A DNA stretch of 24,898 nucleotides, taken from NCBI GenBank assembly GCA_036637375.1, contig JAVWMQ010000026.1:1-24898 (forward strand). The letters are read 5' to 3'. A program made the translations under genes and the position numbers. The notes under the pieces are model-generated. The model searched no databases. It saw only the letters and a program-made list of their open reading frames with translations, and was not told the origin of the DNA. Below, in pieces: positions 15,152 through 23,675 of the stretch. Each line of letters begins with the position of its first letter. The stretch's first letter is position 1. Source of the stretch: JAVWMQ01 sp036637375. GTDB lineage: Bacteria > Bacillota > Clostridia > Peptostreptococcales > Anaerovoracaceae.

Positions 15152-17030
15152 TTTGTCCGCCTCTCTTTTGCTTCTCAAGGTGAATCAAAAGTACATTTAT
15201 ATCAGCTGGTGAAACTCCAGAAATCCTTGATGCCTGCCCTATTGATACAGGTTTAAGTTTATCTAACTTTTGCTTAGCCTCTATTCTAAGTCCATCTATT
15301 TCTTCATAGGAAATATTCTGACTAAGTTTCTTGTTTTCAAGCTTCTTGAACTTCTCAATTTGCGCAAGCTGCTTTCCTATATATCCTTCATACTTAATTT
15401 GAACCTGCAACTGAGAAACTGCATGATCACTTAACACTGGTCTTTCATCGTCAATTTCTCCAAGATCATCATATGTAATTTCTGGACGTTTAAGCAACTC
15501 AGCCAAGCTACATTTATTTTTTAACTGAGTACTTCCATGTTTTTCCAAAAATTCTGCAACATCATTTGGAAATACAATTTTATTACTCAATCTTTCAATC
15601 TCTTTTTCTACTACAGCTTTTTTGTTTTGGAATTTACCATATCTTTCCTCTGATACCAGTCCTACACCATATCCAAGAGGTGTCAAACGCAAATCTGCAT
15701 TGTCTTGACGAAGAACAAGCCTATATTCTGCTCTGCTCGTCATAATTCTGTAAGGCTCATTAGTACCTTTTACTACTAAATCGTCGATTAGAACGCCAAT
15801 ATAAGCCTCGCTTCTGTCTAGAATGAACGGATTTTTTCCGTCAATTTTCAAACTAGCATTAATTCCAGCCATCAATCCTTGAGCTGCAGCCTCCTCATAT
15901 CCAGAACTTCCGTTAAACTGTCCTGCACAAAATAGATTTTCAATTTTACGATTTTCCAGTGACATTTTTAAATCCAGCGGATCAATGCTATCATATTCAA
16001 TAGCATATGCAGGTCTTGTTATTCTCAAATTTTCAAGTCCTGGTATAGTTTTATAAAAAGCCTCCTGAACATCTTCAGGCAAACTTGAACTCATACCTTG
16101 AATATACATTTCCTCTGTATCAAGCCCCTCAGGCTCAACAAATAATTGATGCCTTGTTTTGTCAGCGAAACGATTTACTTTGTCCTCAATTGATGGACAA
16201 TATCTCGGACCAATTCCCTCAATTTCACCACCAAAAAGTGCCGATCTATGGAAGTTCTCTCTAATTACATTGTGAGTATCCTCATTTGTGTAAGTCAGAT
16301 AACAACTCACCTGCTCCTTTTCTAAGCTATCATTCATAAAACTAAAAGGAACAATCTTTTCATCGCCCTTTTCCTCTTGCATTTTTGAATAGTCAAGGGA
16401 ACTAGCCATTGCCCTAGCAGGTGTTCCAGTCTTAAATCTTCTAAGTGGCAAACCCAGCTTTTGTAAATTTTCAGCAAGCAACATAGATGGCGCTAGTCCA
16501 TTTGGGCCACTGCTAAAATTAGATTCACCAATAAAAATTCTGCCACGCAAAAAAGTTCCAGTTGCAAGAATTACAGCCTTTGCAGTGTAAATTGCGTTAG
16601 TCATGGTAATTACACCCTTAACTACTCCATCTTCAACAATTAAATCCACAACTTCTGCTTGCTTAACATCTAAATTTTCCGCCTGCTCCAGAGTTTTTTT
16701 CATTTCTCTGTGATAAAGTTCTTTGTCAGCCTGAGCACGTAGCGAATGAACCGCAGGTCCCTTCCTTGTGTTTAACATTTTGCTCTGAATAAAAGCCTTG
16801 TCAATGTTAACTCCCATTTCACCACCTAGAGCATCAATTTCCCTAACTAAATGCCCTTTACCAGTTCCACCAATTGACGGATTACATGGCATCATCGCAA
16901 TTGACTCTAAATTTATTCCAAGTAGTAAGGTTTTTTTACCCATTCTAGCTGGAGCAAGCGCAGCTTCACAGCCTGCATGCCCTGCACCAACAACAACTAC
17001 ATCATATTCTCCCATTACATAATTTTTCAT
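15144..17030 (-). CDS. mnmG: tRNA uridine-34 5-carboxymethylaminomethyl modification enzyme MnmG (GidA)
   Basis: A 628-residue FAD-binding protein that acts with MnmE to modify the wobble uridine of several tRNAs using methylenetetrahydrofolate. The FAD Rossmann motif VVVVGAGHAGCEAALA starts at residue 11, and MMPCNPSIGGTGKGH (about 46-60) includes one of the conserved cysteines; TSRAEYRLVLRQDNADLRL and SGYEEAAAQGL are family signatures. The start at 17030 lies one base after the mnmE stop and gives the usual family length; a start 12 codons upstream would overlap mnmE. Ribosome binding site is weak, which fits coupling to mnmE. Confidence 0.97.
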   Translation of the reverse strand: MKNYVMGEYDVVVVGAGHAGCEAALAPARMGKKTLLLGINLESIAMMPCNPSIGGTGKGHLVREIDALGGEMGVNIDKAFIQSKMLNTRKGPAVHSLRAQADKELYHREMKKTLEQAENLDVKQAEVVDLIVEDGVVKGVITMTNAIYTAKAVILATGTFLRGRIFIGESNFSSGPNGLAPSMLLAENLQKLGLPLRRFKTGTPARAMASSLDYSKMQEEKGDEKIVPFSFMNDSLEKEQVSCYLTYTNEDTHNVIRENFHRSALFGGEIEGIGPRYCPSIEDKVNRFADKTRHQLFVEPEGLDTEEMYIQGMSSSLPEDVQEAFYKTIPGLENLRITRPAYAIEYDSIDPLDLKMSLENRKIENLFCAGQFNGSSGYEEAAAQGLMAGINASLKIDGKNPFILDRSEAYIGVLIDDLVVKGTNEPYRIMTSRAEYRLVLRQDNADLRLTPLGYGVGLVSEERYGKFQNKKAVVEKEIERLSNKIVFPNDVAEFLEKHGSTQLKNKCSLAELLKRPEITYDDLGEIDDERPVLSDHAVSQLQVQIKYEGYIGKQLAQIEKFKKLENKKLSQNISYEEIDGLRIEAKQKLDKLKPVSIGQASRISGVSPADINVLLIHLEKQKRGGQNE

Positions 17031-17031
17031 A

Positions 17032-18396
17032 TTATTTACCCAAACAAAATCTTGCAAAAACTTCATTAATTATATCTTCAGAAACTGTTTCCCCTATTAT
17101 CTCACCAAGTAATTCATAGGATCTCTTAACATCTATTTCTATAAATTCTAGTGCCTCACCTAATTGTGTCATATTTTTTGCATCATCAAGTGCATTTTTT
17201 GACTCAATTAAAAGTTGGGAATGTCTTACATTAGTTACAAGTAAACTCTCTTGCTGTTTTACTTTTCCACCATATACAAGTTTTTCAATTTCTTCTTCTA
17301 TTCTCTCTATTCCTCTATTTTCTGCCATAGATGTTTCAATTATTATTGCACCTGGCAAAGATTCTTTGATTTTTGAAATGTCAACCTTTGTGCATAAATC
17401 TACTTTATTTGCTAATAAAATTACATTTCTATTTCCTATTATTTCTATAATTTCTTCATCCTCAGAAGTAATTTCTCTACTCATGTCAATCATAAAAATA
17501 ACTAAATCCGCTTTATTAAAAGCTTCCTTACTTTTTTCAATTCCTATTTTTTCTATCTGATCAGCCGTATCTCTAATACCAGCTGTGTCTGTCAATTTAA
17601 TCGGTATATTCTTGATACTAATTGTTTCTTCAATTGTATCTCTCGTTGTACCTGGGATTTCTGTAACAATTACCCTAGTTTCCTTTAGCAAAGCATTCAT
17701 CAAAGATGACTTACCAACGTTAGGCTTGCCTATAATAGAAACATTTAATCCCTCACTTATTATTCTACCTGTATCTGCTGTACCTATTAGTTTATCTATC
17801 TTATCGCTTATTGACAATATACTTTTTATCATATCATCATATAAAATTTCTTCTATATCTTCATCTGGATAATCAATATTAACTGTAATACTAACTAATA
17901 GATCTAGAATATCTTTTCTAATATTTTTAATTTCTCTACTTAAAGTTCCATCTAACTGAGATAATGCAACATCAAAAGTTTTGTCGGTTTTAGCACGAAT
18001 AATATCTATTACAGCTTCCGCCTGACTCAAATCTAGTCTGCCATTTAGAAATGCTCTCTTGGTAAACTCTCCCCTCTCAGCAGGCTCAGCACCACACCTC
18101 AAAACAAGTGCCAAAGTTTTTCTAAGTGACACAATGCTACCATGACAGTTAATTTCTACAACATCTTCTTTTGTATAAGTATGCGGTCCTTTCATATAAA
18201 CACAAAGAACCTCATCAATAGTTTCACCATTTTTAGGATCAACAATATGGCCATAAGTCATCTTACGGTTAATTATTTCAAACTCGCTTACAAATATTTC
18301 TTTTAATATTTGAAGCGATTTATCACCACTTATTCTAATGATACCAATTCCACCCTCACCATAGGCAGTAGATATTGCAGCAATTGTAGATTCCAT
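17032..18396 (-). CDS. mnmE: tRNA modification GTPase MnmE (TrmE)
   Basis: A 454-residue GTPase, partner of MnmG. An N-terminal tetrahydrofolate-binding domain (IAAISTAYGEGGIGIIRISG) is followed by a helical region with an inserted G domain: G1 GKPNVGKS (223-230), G2/G3 PGTTRDT and DTAG (270-273), G4 NKVD (330-333). The protein ends in CLGK, the C-terminal cysteine motif needed for modification. AAAGGAG lies 6 bases before the ATG. It is separated from jag by 53 bases holding a strong hairpin. Confidence 0.97.
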   Translation of the reverse strand: MESTIAAISTAYGEGGIGIIRISGDKSLQILKEIFVSEFEIINRKMTYGHIVDPKNGETIDEVLCVYMKGPHTYTKEDVVEINCHGSIVSLRKTLALVLRCGAEPAERGEFTKRAFLNGRLDLSQAEAVIDIIRAKTDKTFDVALSQLDGTLSREIKNIRKDILDLLVSITVNIDYPDEDIEEILYDDMIKSILSISDKIDKLIGTADTGRIISEGLNVSIIGKPNVGKSSLMNALLKETRVIVTEIPGTTRDTIEETISIKNIPIKLTDTAGIRDTADQIEKIGIEKSKEAFNKADLVIFMIDMSREITSEDEEIIEIIGNRNVILLANKVDLCTKVDISKIKESLPGAIIIETSMAENRGIERIEEEIEKLVYGGKVKQQESLLVTNVRHSQLLIESKNALDDAKNMTQLGEALEFIEIDVKRSYELLGEIIGETVSEDIINEVFARFCLGK

Positions 18397-18421
18397 TAAT
18401 TCTCCTTTATAAAGTAAATAA

Positions 18422-18443
18422 TAGCCCGTGTAAACACGGGCTA
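18422..18443 (-). terminator. Strong hairpin between jag and mnmE, without a good T-run
   Basis: TAGCCCGTGT and ACACGGGCTA pair perfectly over 10 bp with a tiny loop. The following bases on the minus strand are ATTTACTTTATAA, a poor T-tract, so it could be a partial terminator or an RNA-processing/stability hairpin that sets the ratio of upstream to downstream genes. Confidence 0.5.
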
Positions 18444-18449
18444 ATTTAA

Positions 18450-19253
18450 TTATTTTAGTTCAATTACAACCCTTCTGTATGGTTCTTCGCCTTCACTCTT
18501 AGTGTAAACTCTACTATCATTTTGTAAAGTAGCGTGGATTACCATTCTTTCATACGGATTCATAGGCTCAAGTCTAACGCTTCTCTTTGTTTTCACAACT
18601 TTACTTGCTAGACGATTTGCCAATTGTTCTAAAGTTTTTTCTCTTTTAGCTCTGTAGTTTTCAGCATCAAGAACAACTCTCACATATCCGTCCTTCTTTT
18701 TGTTGACTACTAAACTAGCTAGATACTGGATAGCATCAAGAGTTTGACCTCTTTTACCAATAATTGTACCAGCATCCTTACCTGAAATATCAATATAAAT
18801 ATTTTCAGGATTCATAAAAGCCTTAAATGATAATTCAAGACCCATTTTTTTTGTTGTTTCTTCTAAGAAAACAAGTGCAGCATGTTCTGAAACTGGCTCT
18901 AAATCGTCCGGTCTATTTACACTTTTTTCTTCTTTTTTCGCTTCATTAGCTACTTTCTTAACTTCTTTTTTCTGAACATTTACTTCTTTTTTTGGACTAG
19001 GCTCTTTTACAACTTTTTGTGCTTTGTCCTTTGAAACATCAGTATTATCAACAGTTTTAGCCACTGGCTCAGCTGTTTTTCCAACTTTCTTTTCAACTCT
19101 AACTAAAGCAAGTTTTTTGCCAAGTCCCAAAAAACCTTTAGAAGGTTCTTCAAGAACTGTTACGTTAACTTCTTCCAAAGTTAACTTTAAATCACGAAGT
19201 GCAAGATTTGTAGCTTCCTCAACGGATTGTCCCCATTTTTCTGAAAAATCCAT
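18450..19253 (-). CDS. jag: RNA-binding protein Jag / KhpB
   Basis: A 267-residue cytoplasmic RNA-binding protein, in other Firmicutes paired with KhpA and linked to cell-division and cell-wall control. Three parts: an N-terminal Jag_N domain (EEPSKGFLGLGKK at 35-47), a lysine/glutamate-rich low-complexity linker (about 55-117), a KH domain with GTIIGKRG (162-169) and a C-terminal R3H domain (NPYERMVIHATLQND, about 232-246, with R236 and H240). The ATG overlaps the yidC stop by one base, with GGGAGG upstream. The yidC-jag pairing is standard in Firmicutes. Confidence 0.95.
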   Translation of the reverse strand: MDFSEKWGQSVEEATNLALRDLKLTLEEVNVTVLEEPSKGFLGLGKKLALVRVEKKVGKTAEPVAKTVDNTDVSKDKAQKVVKEPSPKKEVNVQKKEVKKVANEAKKEEKSVNRPDDLEPVSEHAALVFLEETTKKMGLELSFKAFMNPENIYIDISGKDAGTIIGKRGQTLDAIQYLASLVVNKKKDGYVRVVLDAENYRAKREKTLEQLANRLASKVVKTKRSVRLEPMNPYERMVIHATLQNDSRVYTKSEGEEPYRRVVIELK

Positions 19254-19972
19254 TACTTCTTACCTCCCTTAGCTTTTTTACCTTTTTTTCCATCATTCAT
19301 CTTTTTCTTCAGTGTATTTAGATGCATGTTAAAGAATATTTGTAGGAACTGACCAAAGAACCAATAAATTGTTAGTCCTGCAGGGAAAGTTCTACCCATT
19401 AACACAATCATTACTGGGAAAATGTATTTCATCATTTTCATCATTCCGCCCATGCCATTTTGATCCATTGCGGCGTTTTGTTGATTCTGTGAAATTGAGA
19501 ATGAGAAATATGTAGCAATACCAGCTAAAATAGGTAAAATCCATTTATCTGGATGACTTAAATCATCCATCCATAAAAATGATTCATGCACTGCAAATAG
19601 CATTGCTGGGTCATTTACATAAGCCATAGGGTTTCTTAACAAAGCAAATAATCCAAAAATGATTGGCATTTGAATAAGCATTGGCAAGCAGCCCGCTGTA
19701 GGGCTAAAACCTTCCTCCTTATAAAGCTCCATCATTTTTACATTTAACGTTTCTTTGTCATTTGCATATTTTTGTTGTAATTGCTTCATCTTCGGCTGTA
19801 ACTCTGACATTGCAGAAGAAGACTTAATCTGTTTTGCATATAATGGATATAATGCTAATTTCACTACTAATGTAACAATTATTAGTGTAATACCATAATT
19901 CCCAATAATATTATAAATCGCAAGTAACAATGCACCCATTGGTTTTGCTATAAAACCTATTATTGTATTCAT
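19253..19972 (-). CDS. yidC: Membrane protein insertase YidC/SpoIIIJ (OxaA)
   Basis: A 239-residue inner-membrane insertase that helps fold and insert membrane proteins with or without the Sec channel. Family core visible: GITLIIVTLVVKLALYPLYAKQ, KSSSAMSELQPKMKQLQQKY (cytoplasmic coiled region), CLPMLIQMPIIFGLFALLRNP, and later membrane helices ending in a strongly basic tail (KKKMNDGKKGKKAKGGKK). There is no lipoprotein signal peptide, unlike the Bacillus proteins. The residue of the hydrophilic groove that is arginine in the Bacillus and E. coli proteins is a lysine here (K38, inferred by eye alignment). AGGAGGAG precedes the ATG. It lies 13 bases after yidD. Confidence 0.95.
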   Translation of the reverse strand: MNTIIGFIAKPMGALLLAIYNIIGNYGITLIIVTLVVKLALYPLYAKQIKSSSAMSELQPKMKQLQQKYANDKETLNVKMMELYKEEGFSPTAGCLPMLIQMPIIFGLFALLRNPMAYVNDPAMLFAVHESFLWMDDLSHPDKWILPILAGIATYFSFSISQNQQNAAMDQNGMGGMMKMMKYIFPVMIVLMGRTFPAGLTIYWFFGQFLQIFFNMHLNTLKKKMNDGKKGKKAKGGKK

Positions 19973-19985
19973 TAACTCCTCCTGG

Positions 19986-20204
19986 TTACTTTAAAGGATC
20001 ATATCCTCCCGGATGCCAAGGATGACATCTAAGTATCCTCCTGATCCCTAAATAACTACCTTTAAAAAATCCGTATTTTTCCAACGCTTGGATAAAATAA
20101 GCGGAACAGGTAGGGTAAAATCTGCATGTCCTTGGAAAAAAAGGAGATATAAATTTTTGGTATCCCCTAATTAATAGAATAAAAACTCTTTTAATTTTAA
20201 TCAC
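19986..20204 (-). CDS. yidD: Membrane protein insertion efficiency factor YidD
   Basis: A 72-residue small protein with the full family core: GYQKFISPFFPRTCRFYP, TCSAYFIQALEKYG and RCHPWHPGGYDP. It is membrane-associated through an N-terminal amphipathic helix and helps YidC-dependent insertion. The start is a GTG three bases after the rnpA stop, with only a weak ribosome site, so translation is probably coupled. Confidence 0.95.
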   Translation of the reverse strand: MIKIKRVFILLIRGYQKFISPFFPRTCRFYPTCSAYFIQALEKYGFFKGSYLGIRRILRCHPWHPGGYDPLK

Positions 20205-20207
20205 CTT

Positions 20208-20555
20208 CTATTTTCTCTTTTTTTCAACCATTGCAGTTTTTTTGATTGCGGCTTCAATTGATTTTTTCACATCCGCACATTTCCGATTGTTAATAGTATT
20301 TCGAGCTATAAAAATCACGTCAAAACCATTGAAGTTTAAATCTTCAATTAGTCTAACACTCTCTTTCATTAATCTCCTGGCCCTATTTCTTGCCACTGCA
20401 TTTCCTACTTTTTTACTAGCCAAAAAGCCAATTCTATTATAGGATAAATTGTTTTTTTTGTAGAAAATAACGACATATCTATCGCCTACAGATTTTCCAC
20501 GCCTATAAACAGCATCAAAATTTCTTTTTCCACTTAACACATTTTTTTTTTGCAT
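20208..20555 (-). CDS. rnpA: Ribonuclease P protein component
   Basis: A 115-residue basic protein that binds the RNase P RNA and aids 5' maturation of tRNAs. The RNR motif is clear: KVGNAVARNRARRLMKESVR (49-68), and the N-terminal LSGKRNFDAVYRRGKS segment is typical. It follows rpmH by 8 bases, the near-universal bacterial pairing. The ribosome binding site is weak (AGGTAAT), consistent with coupling. RNase P RNA itself is not in this window. Confidence 0.96.
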   Translation of the reverse strand: MQKKNVLSGKRNFDAVYRRGKSVGDRYVVIFYKKNNLSYNRIGFLASKKVGNAVARNRARRLMKESVRLIEDLNFNGFDVIFIARNTINNRKCADVKKSIEAAIKKTAMVEKKRK

Positions 20556-20563
20556 AATATTAC

Positions 20564-20698
20564 CTATGCTGTAAGAGATTTTCTGCCTCTGTCTCTTCTT
20601 CTCTTTAGAACGTTTCTACCGTTTTTAGTTTTCATTCTTTTTCTAAATCCGTGTTCTTTCTTTCTCTGTCTCTTTTTTGGCTGATAAGTCTGTTTCAT
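20564..20698 (-). CDS. rpmH: 50S ribosomal protein L34
   Basis: A 44-residue very basic protein, starting MKQTYQPKKRQRKKEHGFRK and ending GRKSLTA, the full L34 pattern with the central RNVLKRRRDRGR. The ATG has a strong AAGGAGGTG 6 bases upstream. First gene of the rpmH-rnpA-yidD-yidC-jag unit. Confidence 0.98.
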   Translation of the reverse strand: MKQTYQPKKRQRKKEHGFRKRMKTKNGRNVLKRRRDRGRKSLTA

Positions 20699-20773
20699 TT
20701 TTTACACCTCCTTATTAAAAATAAAAAATTTATGTCTCAATCTAAATTACAATTTGAGTACATATGCTTATCT

Positions 20774-20802
20774 ATTATAATTCTTCAATTTCCTAAAGTC
20801 AA
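20774..20802 (-). promoter_or_regulatory. Promoter of rpmH-rnpA-yidD-yidC-jag
   Basis: TTGACT (20797-20802), a 17-base spacer and a perfect TATAAT (20774-20779) on the minus strand, about 75 bases before rpmH. Confidence 0.85.
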
Positions 20803-20970
20803 TGTTTTTGTTAGTATTACAAGCTCCATTTTTGCTTTTTGTGAAGTTTTTAAATATATTTAGACTTTTTAAATCAATATATTGTGTTACTGTGAATTCT
20901 ATGCACACTTTTATACACAGACTGTGGATAAGTACCCCTTTATTTGTCGTTTTTGGGCTAAATTTATACT

Positions 20971-20998
20971 TTGACTGTGGATAACATTGTGGTATTAT
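20971..20998 (+). promoter_or_regulatory. dnaA promoter with a DnaA box in its spacer
   Basis: TTGACT (20971-20976), a 16-base spacer and TATTAT (20993-20998). The DnaA box TGTGGATAA occupies 20976-20984, overlapping the -35 end and spacer, so bound DnaA would cover the promoter: autorepression is expected. Confidence 0.75.
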
Positions 20999-21034
20999 AT
21001 AAATACGCTTATTTAATGATGGAGAATAAAAATT

Positions 21035-22387
21035 ATGAATGATTTACAAGAGAAATGGCAACAAACATTAGAATTACTTGAACCAGAGGTAACTCCAGTA
21101 AGTTACAAAACTTGGTTTAAGCCATTAGTGCCACAAAAAGTGGACGATACACAAAATATTCTATATGTAGAGTGCCAAGATGAATATATGATTGAAATAA
21201 TTAGCAATAGATATACACATTTGCTAGAAGGTATGATTAAAATGATTTTTAGAAAACCTTACAAGCTAAAAATTGTTTTTACAGAAAAGGAAGAAGAAAA
21301 AGAAGAAGAAATTATACCTTTATCAACAAGTTCATCAATTACACCAGATTTTGAAAATGAATACATATTTAATCCAAGATATAATTTTGATAATTTTGTT
21401 GTAGGTAAGAACAATGAATATGCACACGCTGTAGCACTTGCAGTAGCAGAAAATCCAGCATCATTATACAATCCACTATTTTTGTATGGTGGCTCAGGGC
21501 TTGGTAAAACTCACTTAATGCACGCAATTGGTCATCATATTTTGCTTATGAACAAAAATTCAAAAGCACTTTATGTATCAAGTGAAATGTTTACAAATGA
21601 ATTTATCAGCGCTCTAAAAGAAAAAAAGATGGCAGCATTTAAGAAAAAATATCGTGAAATTGATGTTTTGTTAATAGATGACGTACAATTTATCGAAGGC
21701 AAAGATGCAATGCAAGAAGAATTTTTCCATACATTTAACACTTTGTACGATAACAACAAGCAAATTATTATCAGTAGCGATAGACCTCCAAAGGATTTGA
21801 TTAATCTTGATGAACGTCTAAGATCAAGGTTTGGATGGAATATTGTAGCTGATGTCAAAACTCCAGATTATGAAACAAGAATGGCAATACTTGAAAAAAA
21901 AGCAGAACAAGAAAAATTAGTAATAGATGAAAATGTAAGAGCTGTTCTAGGTATAATTGCAGAAAAAATTAAATTTAATGTGAGAGAACTTGAAGGTGCT
22001 TTTACTAGAATTATAAGCTTTAGTAGATTATTGAGTAAACCTATAACTCCAACATTTGCAAAGGAAATATTAAAAGATATTGTTTCAAATACTGAGGTAA
22101 ATGTAGGAACTGACTCAATTAAAAGAACTGTTTGTAGGTATTTTGATATATCTGTAACAGACATAGAATCAAAGAAAAAAACTAGAGCATTAGCATATCC
22201 AAGACAAATTGCAATGTACCTTTGCAGAGAATTAACGGACAATTCTCTACCAAAAATAGGAGAATCCTTTGGTGGACGTGATCACACAACAGTGCTTCAC
22301 GCTTATGAAAAAATAAGTAAAGAACTAAAAGACAACGATAATACAAAAGAAATAATAGATACACTTTATCAGCAGCTAAAACCATAA
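21035..22387 (+). CDS. dnaA: Chromosomal replication initiator DnaA
   Basis: A 450-residue AAA+ ATPase that binds DnaA boxes, melts the origin and recruits the helicase. Domain I (1-80) has the WF/KP pattern YKTWFKPL; domain II is a short acidic linker (about 83-105, KEEEKEEE). Domain III shows Walker A GGSGLGKT (152-159), Walker B VLLIDDVQF (211-219) and the sensor region ISSDRPP. Domain IV ends with the DNA-binding signature GGRDHTTVLHA (413-423). GGAG lies 11-12 bases before the ATG. It is the first plus-strand gene of the origin and is flanked by DnaA boxes on both sides. Confidence 0.98.
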   Translation: MNDLQEKWQQTLELLEPEVTPVSYKTWFKPLVPQKVDDTQNILYVECQDEYMIEIISNRYTHLLEGMIKMIFRKPYKLKIVFTEKEEEKEEEIIPLSTSSSITPDFENEYIFNPRYNFDNFVVGKNNEYAHAVALAVAENPASLYNPLFLYGGSGLGKTHLMHAIGHHILLMNKNSKALYVSSEMFTNEFISALKEKKMAAFKKKYREIDVLLIDDVQFIEGKDAMQEEFFHTFNTLYDNNKQIIISSDRPPKDLINLDERLRSRFGWNIVADVKTPDYETRMAILEKKAEQEKLVIDENVRAVLGIIAEKIKFNVRELEGAFTRIISFSRLLSKPITPTFAKEILKDIVSNTEVNVGTDSIKRTVCRYFDISVTDIESKKKTRALAYPRQIAMYLCRELTDNSLPKIGESFGGRDHTTVLHAYEKISKELKDNDNTKEIIDTLYQQLKP

Positions 22388-22561
22388 GCACTTTTCCTAA
22401 CATGGGTAGGGACAAAAAACAACAAGTTATCAACAGGTTATCAACACCGTTTTTCATTGAAATATTAACGAAAAACAACGATTTCCACAAATCCACAGCC
22501 CCTACTACTATTACTACTATAAATATATATAAGAATAATAAAAAATCGGAGGATCAAAACT
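22388..22561. other. Origin unwinding region between dnaA and dnaN (incC-like half of oriC)
   Basis: DnaA-box-like nonamers TTATCAACA at 22427-22435 and again at 22438-22446, and box-like ATTTCCACA (22481-22489) and AAATCCACA (22489-22497), all in one orientation. They are followed by a short GC-rich spacer (GCCCC), a run of triplets TACTACTATTACTACTAT (22503-22520, DnaA-trio-like) and an AT-only stretch to about 22546. This order of boxes, GC spacer, trios and AT tract matches the basal unwinding system known from Bacillus subtilis. Confidence 0.8.
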
Positions 22562-23674
22562 ATGAAATTCACTTGCAGTCAGCAAATTTTATCAAAGGCA
22601 CTTAATACAGTTTCCAAAGCCGTAACAGTTAGAACAACAATTCCAATTTTGAAAGGAATTTTAATAAAAGCAAATAATGATGGTACTGTTACTTTTTCAG
22701 CATCTGATTTAGATTTAAGTATAGAAAAAAAAGCACATTGTAATGTAATAGAACCAGGAGAGGTTGTTGTATTTGCAAAACTTTTTGGAGATATTATAAG
22801 AAAACTACCAAATGAAGAAATATCAATTGAACTTGTTAATGGTAATTTATCAATTAAAAGTTTAAATTCTGAGTTCAACATAGTTGGACAAAGTGCAGAT
22901 GAGTTTCCAAATATAGCAGAAATAAAAGAAATAAGTGGAACTCTAAGTTTTGACAAAGATATATTTAGAGAAATGATCAAAAAGACGTATTTCTCAGCAA
23001 GTATAGATGAATCTAAAGGTGTAATTGTTGGTGTTTTAATGGAAATAGAAGAAAACAACTTCAATATGGTTGCACTTGATGGATTTAGAATGGCTGTTTC
23101 AATGGAGCAAATGAAAAATGAAAAACCAGGAAACATAATAATTTCTGGTAAAACATTAGGAGAAATAAATAAGATTTTATCTGAAACAGATAGCAATGAA
23201 GATATAAAAATTACAATAGGCGACAAAAAAGTAATATTAATTATAGATAATACAAAAATTGTTGTAAGAGTAATAGAAGGTGACTTTATTAAATATAGAG
23301 ATATTTTACCAAAAGATGCAAAAACAAAAATGATTGTAAATAGATCAGAGTTAGTGACAGCAATCGAAAGAGCTTCATTACTAGCCAAAGAAGGTAAAAA
23401 CAACTTAGTTAAATGTACAATTGAAGGTAATTTATTAAACGTAACTTCAAGGTCAGAAGAAGGAACAGTAAAAGAAGATATAATTGTTGAAAAAACAGGG
23501 GAAGATTTAGAAATAGGGTTTAACTCAAAGTACTTACTAGAAGCACTAAAAGCAGTTGATGATGAAAGTGTTTTATTAGAATTAAACACAAGTATTACAC
23601 CTTGTTTAATCAAACCAGTGACAGGAAATCAATTTATTTATCTAATATTACCAGTTAGAATAACATCAAGCTAA
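22562..23674 (+). CDS. dnaN: DNA polymerase III beta subunit (sliding clamp)
   Basis: A 370-residue ring-forming clamp that holds the replicative polymerase on DNA. The N-terminal MKFTCSQQILSKALNTVSKAV and the C-terminal LPVRITS segment are typical, with three similar domains of about 120 residues each. GGAGG lies 10 bases before the ATG. It follows dnaA across the origin unwinding region, and its stop codon lies one base before recF. Confidence 0.97.
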   Translation: MKFTCSQQILSKALNTVSKAVTVRTTIPILKGILIKANNDGTVTFSASDLDLSIEKKAHCNVIEPGEVVVFAKLFGDIIRKLPNEEISIELVNGNLSIKSLNSEFNIVGQSADEFPNIAEIKEISGTLSFDKDIFREMIKKTYFSASIDESKGVIVGVLMEIEENNFNMVALDGFRMAVSMEQMKNEKPGNIIISGKTLGEINKILSETDSNEDIKITIGDKKVILIIDNTKIVVRVIEGDFIKYRDILPKDAKTKMIVNRSELVTAIERASLLAKEGKNNLVKCTIEGNLLNVTSRSEEGTVKEDIIVEKTGEDLEIGFNSKYLLEALKAVDDESVLLELNTSITPCLIKPVTGNQFIYLILPVRITSS

Positions 23675-23675
23675 T

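Larger units (their letters stand above)
20699..21034. other. Origin region upstream of dnaA (incAB-like half of oriC)
   Basis: 336 bases without a gene between divergent rpmH and dnaA. It holds both promoters, an AT-rich part (about 20840-20885) and three DnaA-box-like nonamers: TTATACACA at 20911-20919, TGTGGATAA at 20923-20931 and TGTGGATAA at 20976-20984; the last two are exact matches to the consensus on the minus strand (TTATCCACA). Confidence 0.85.

Noticed and set aside
22579..23613. Long minus-strand open frame opposite dnaN
   Set aside because: It is the complement of the clearly functional dnaN gene; no ribosome site or known motif, and low GC favours such antisense frames.
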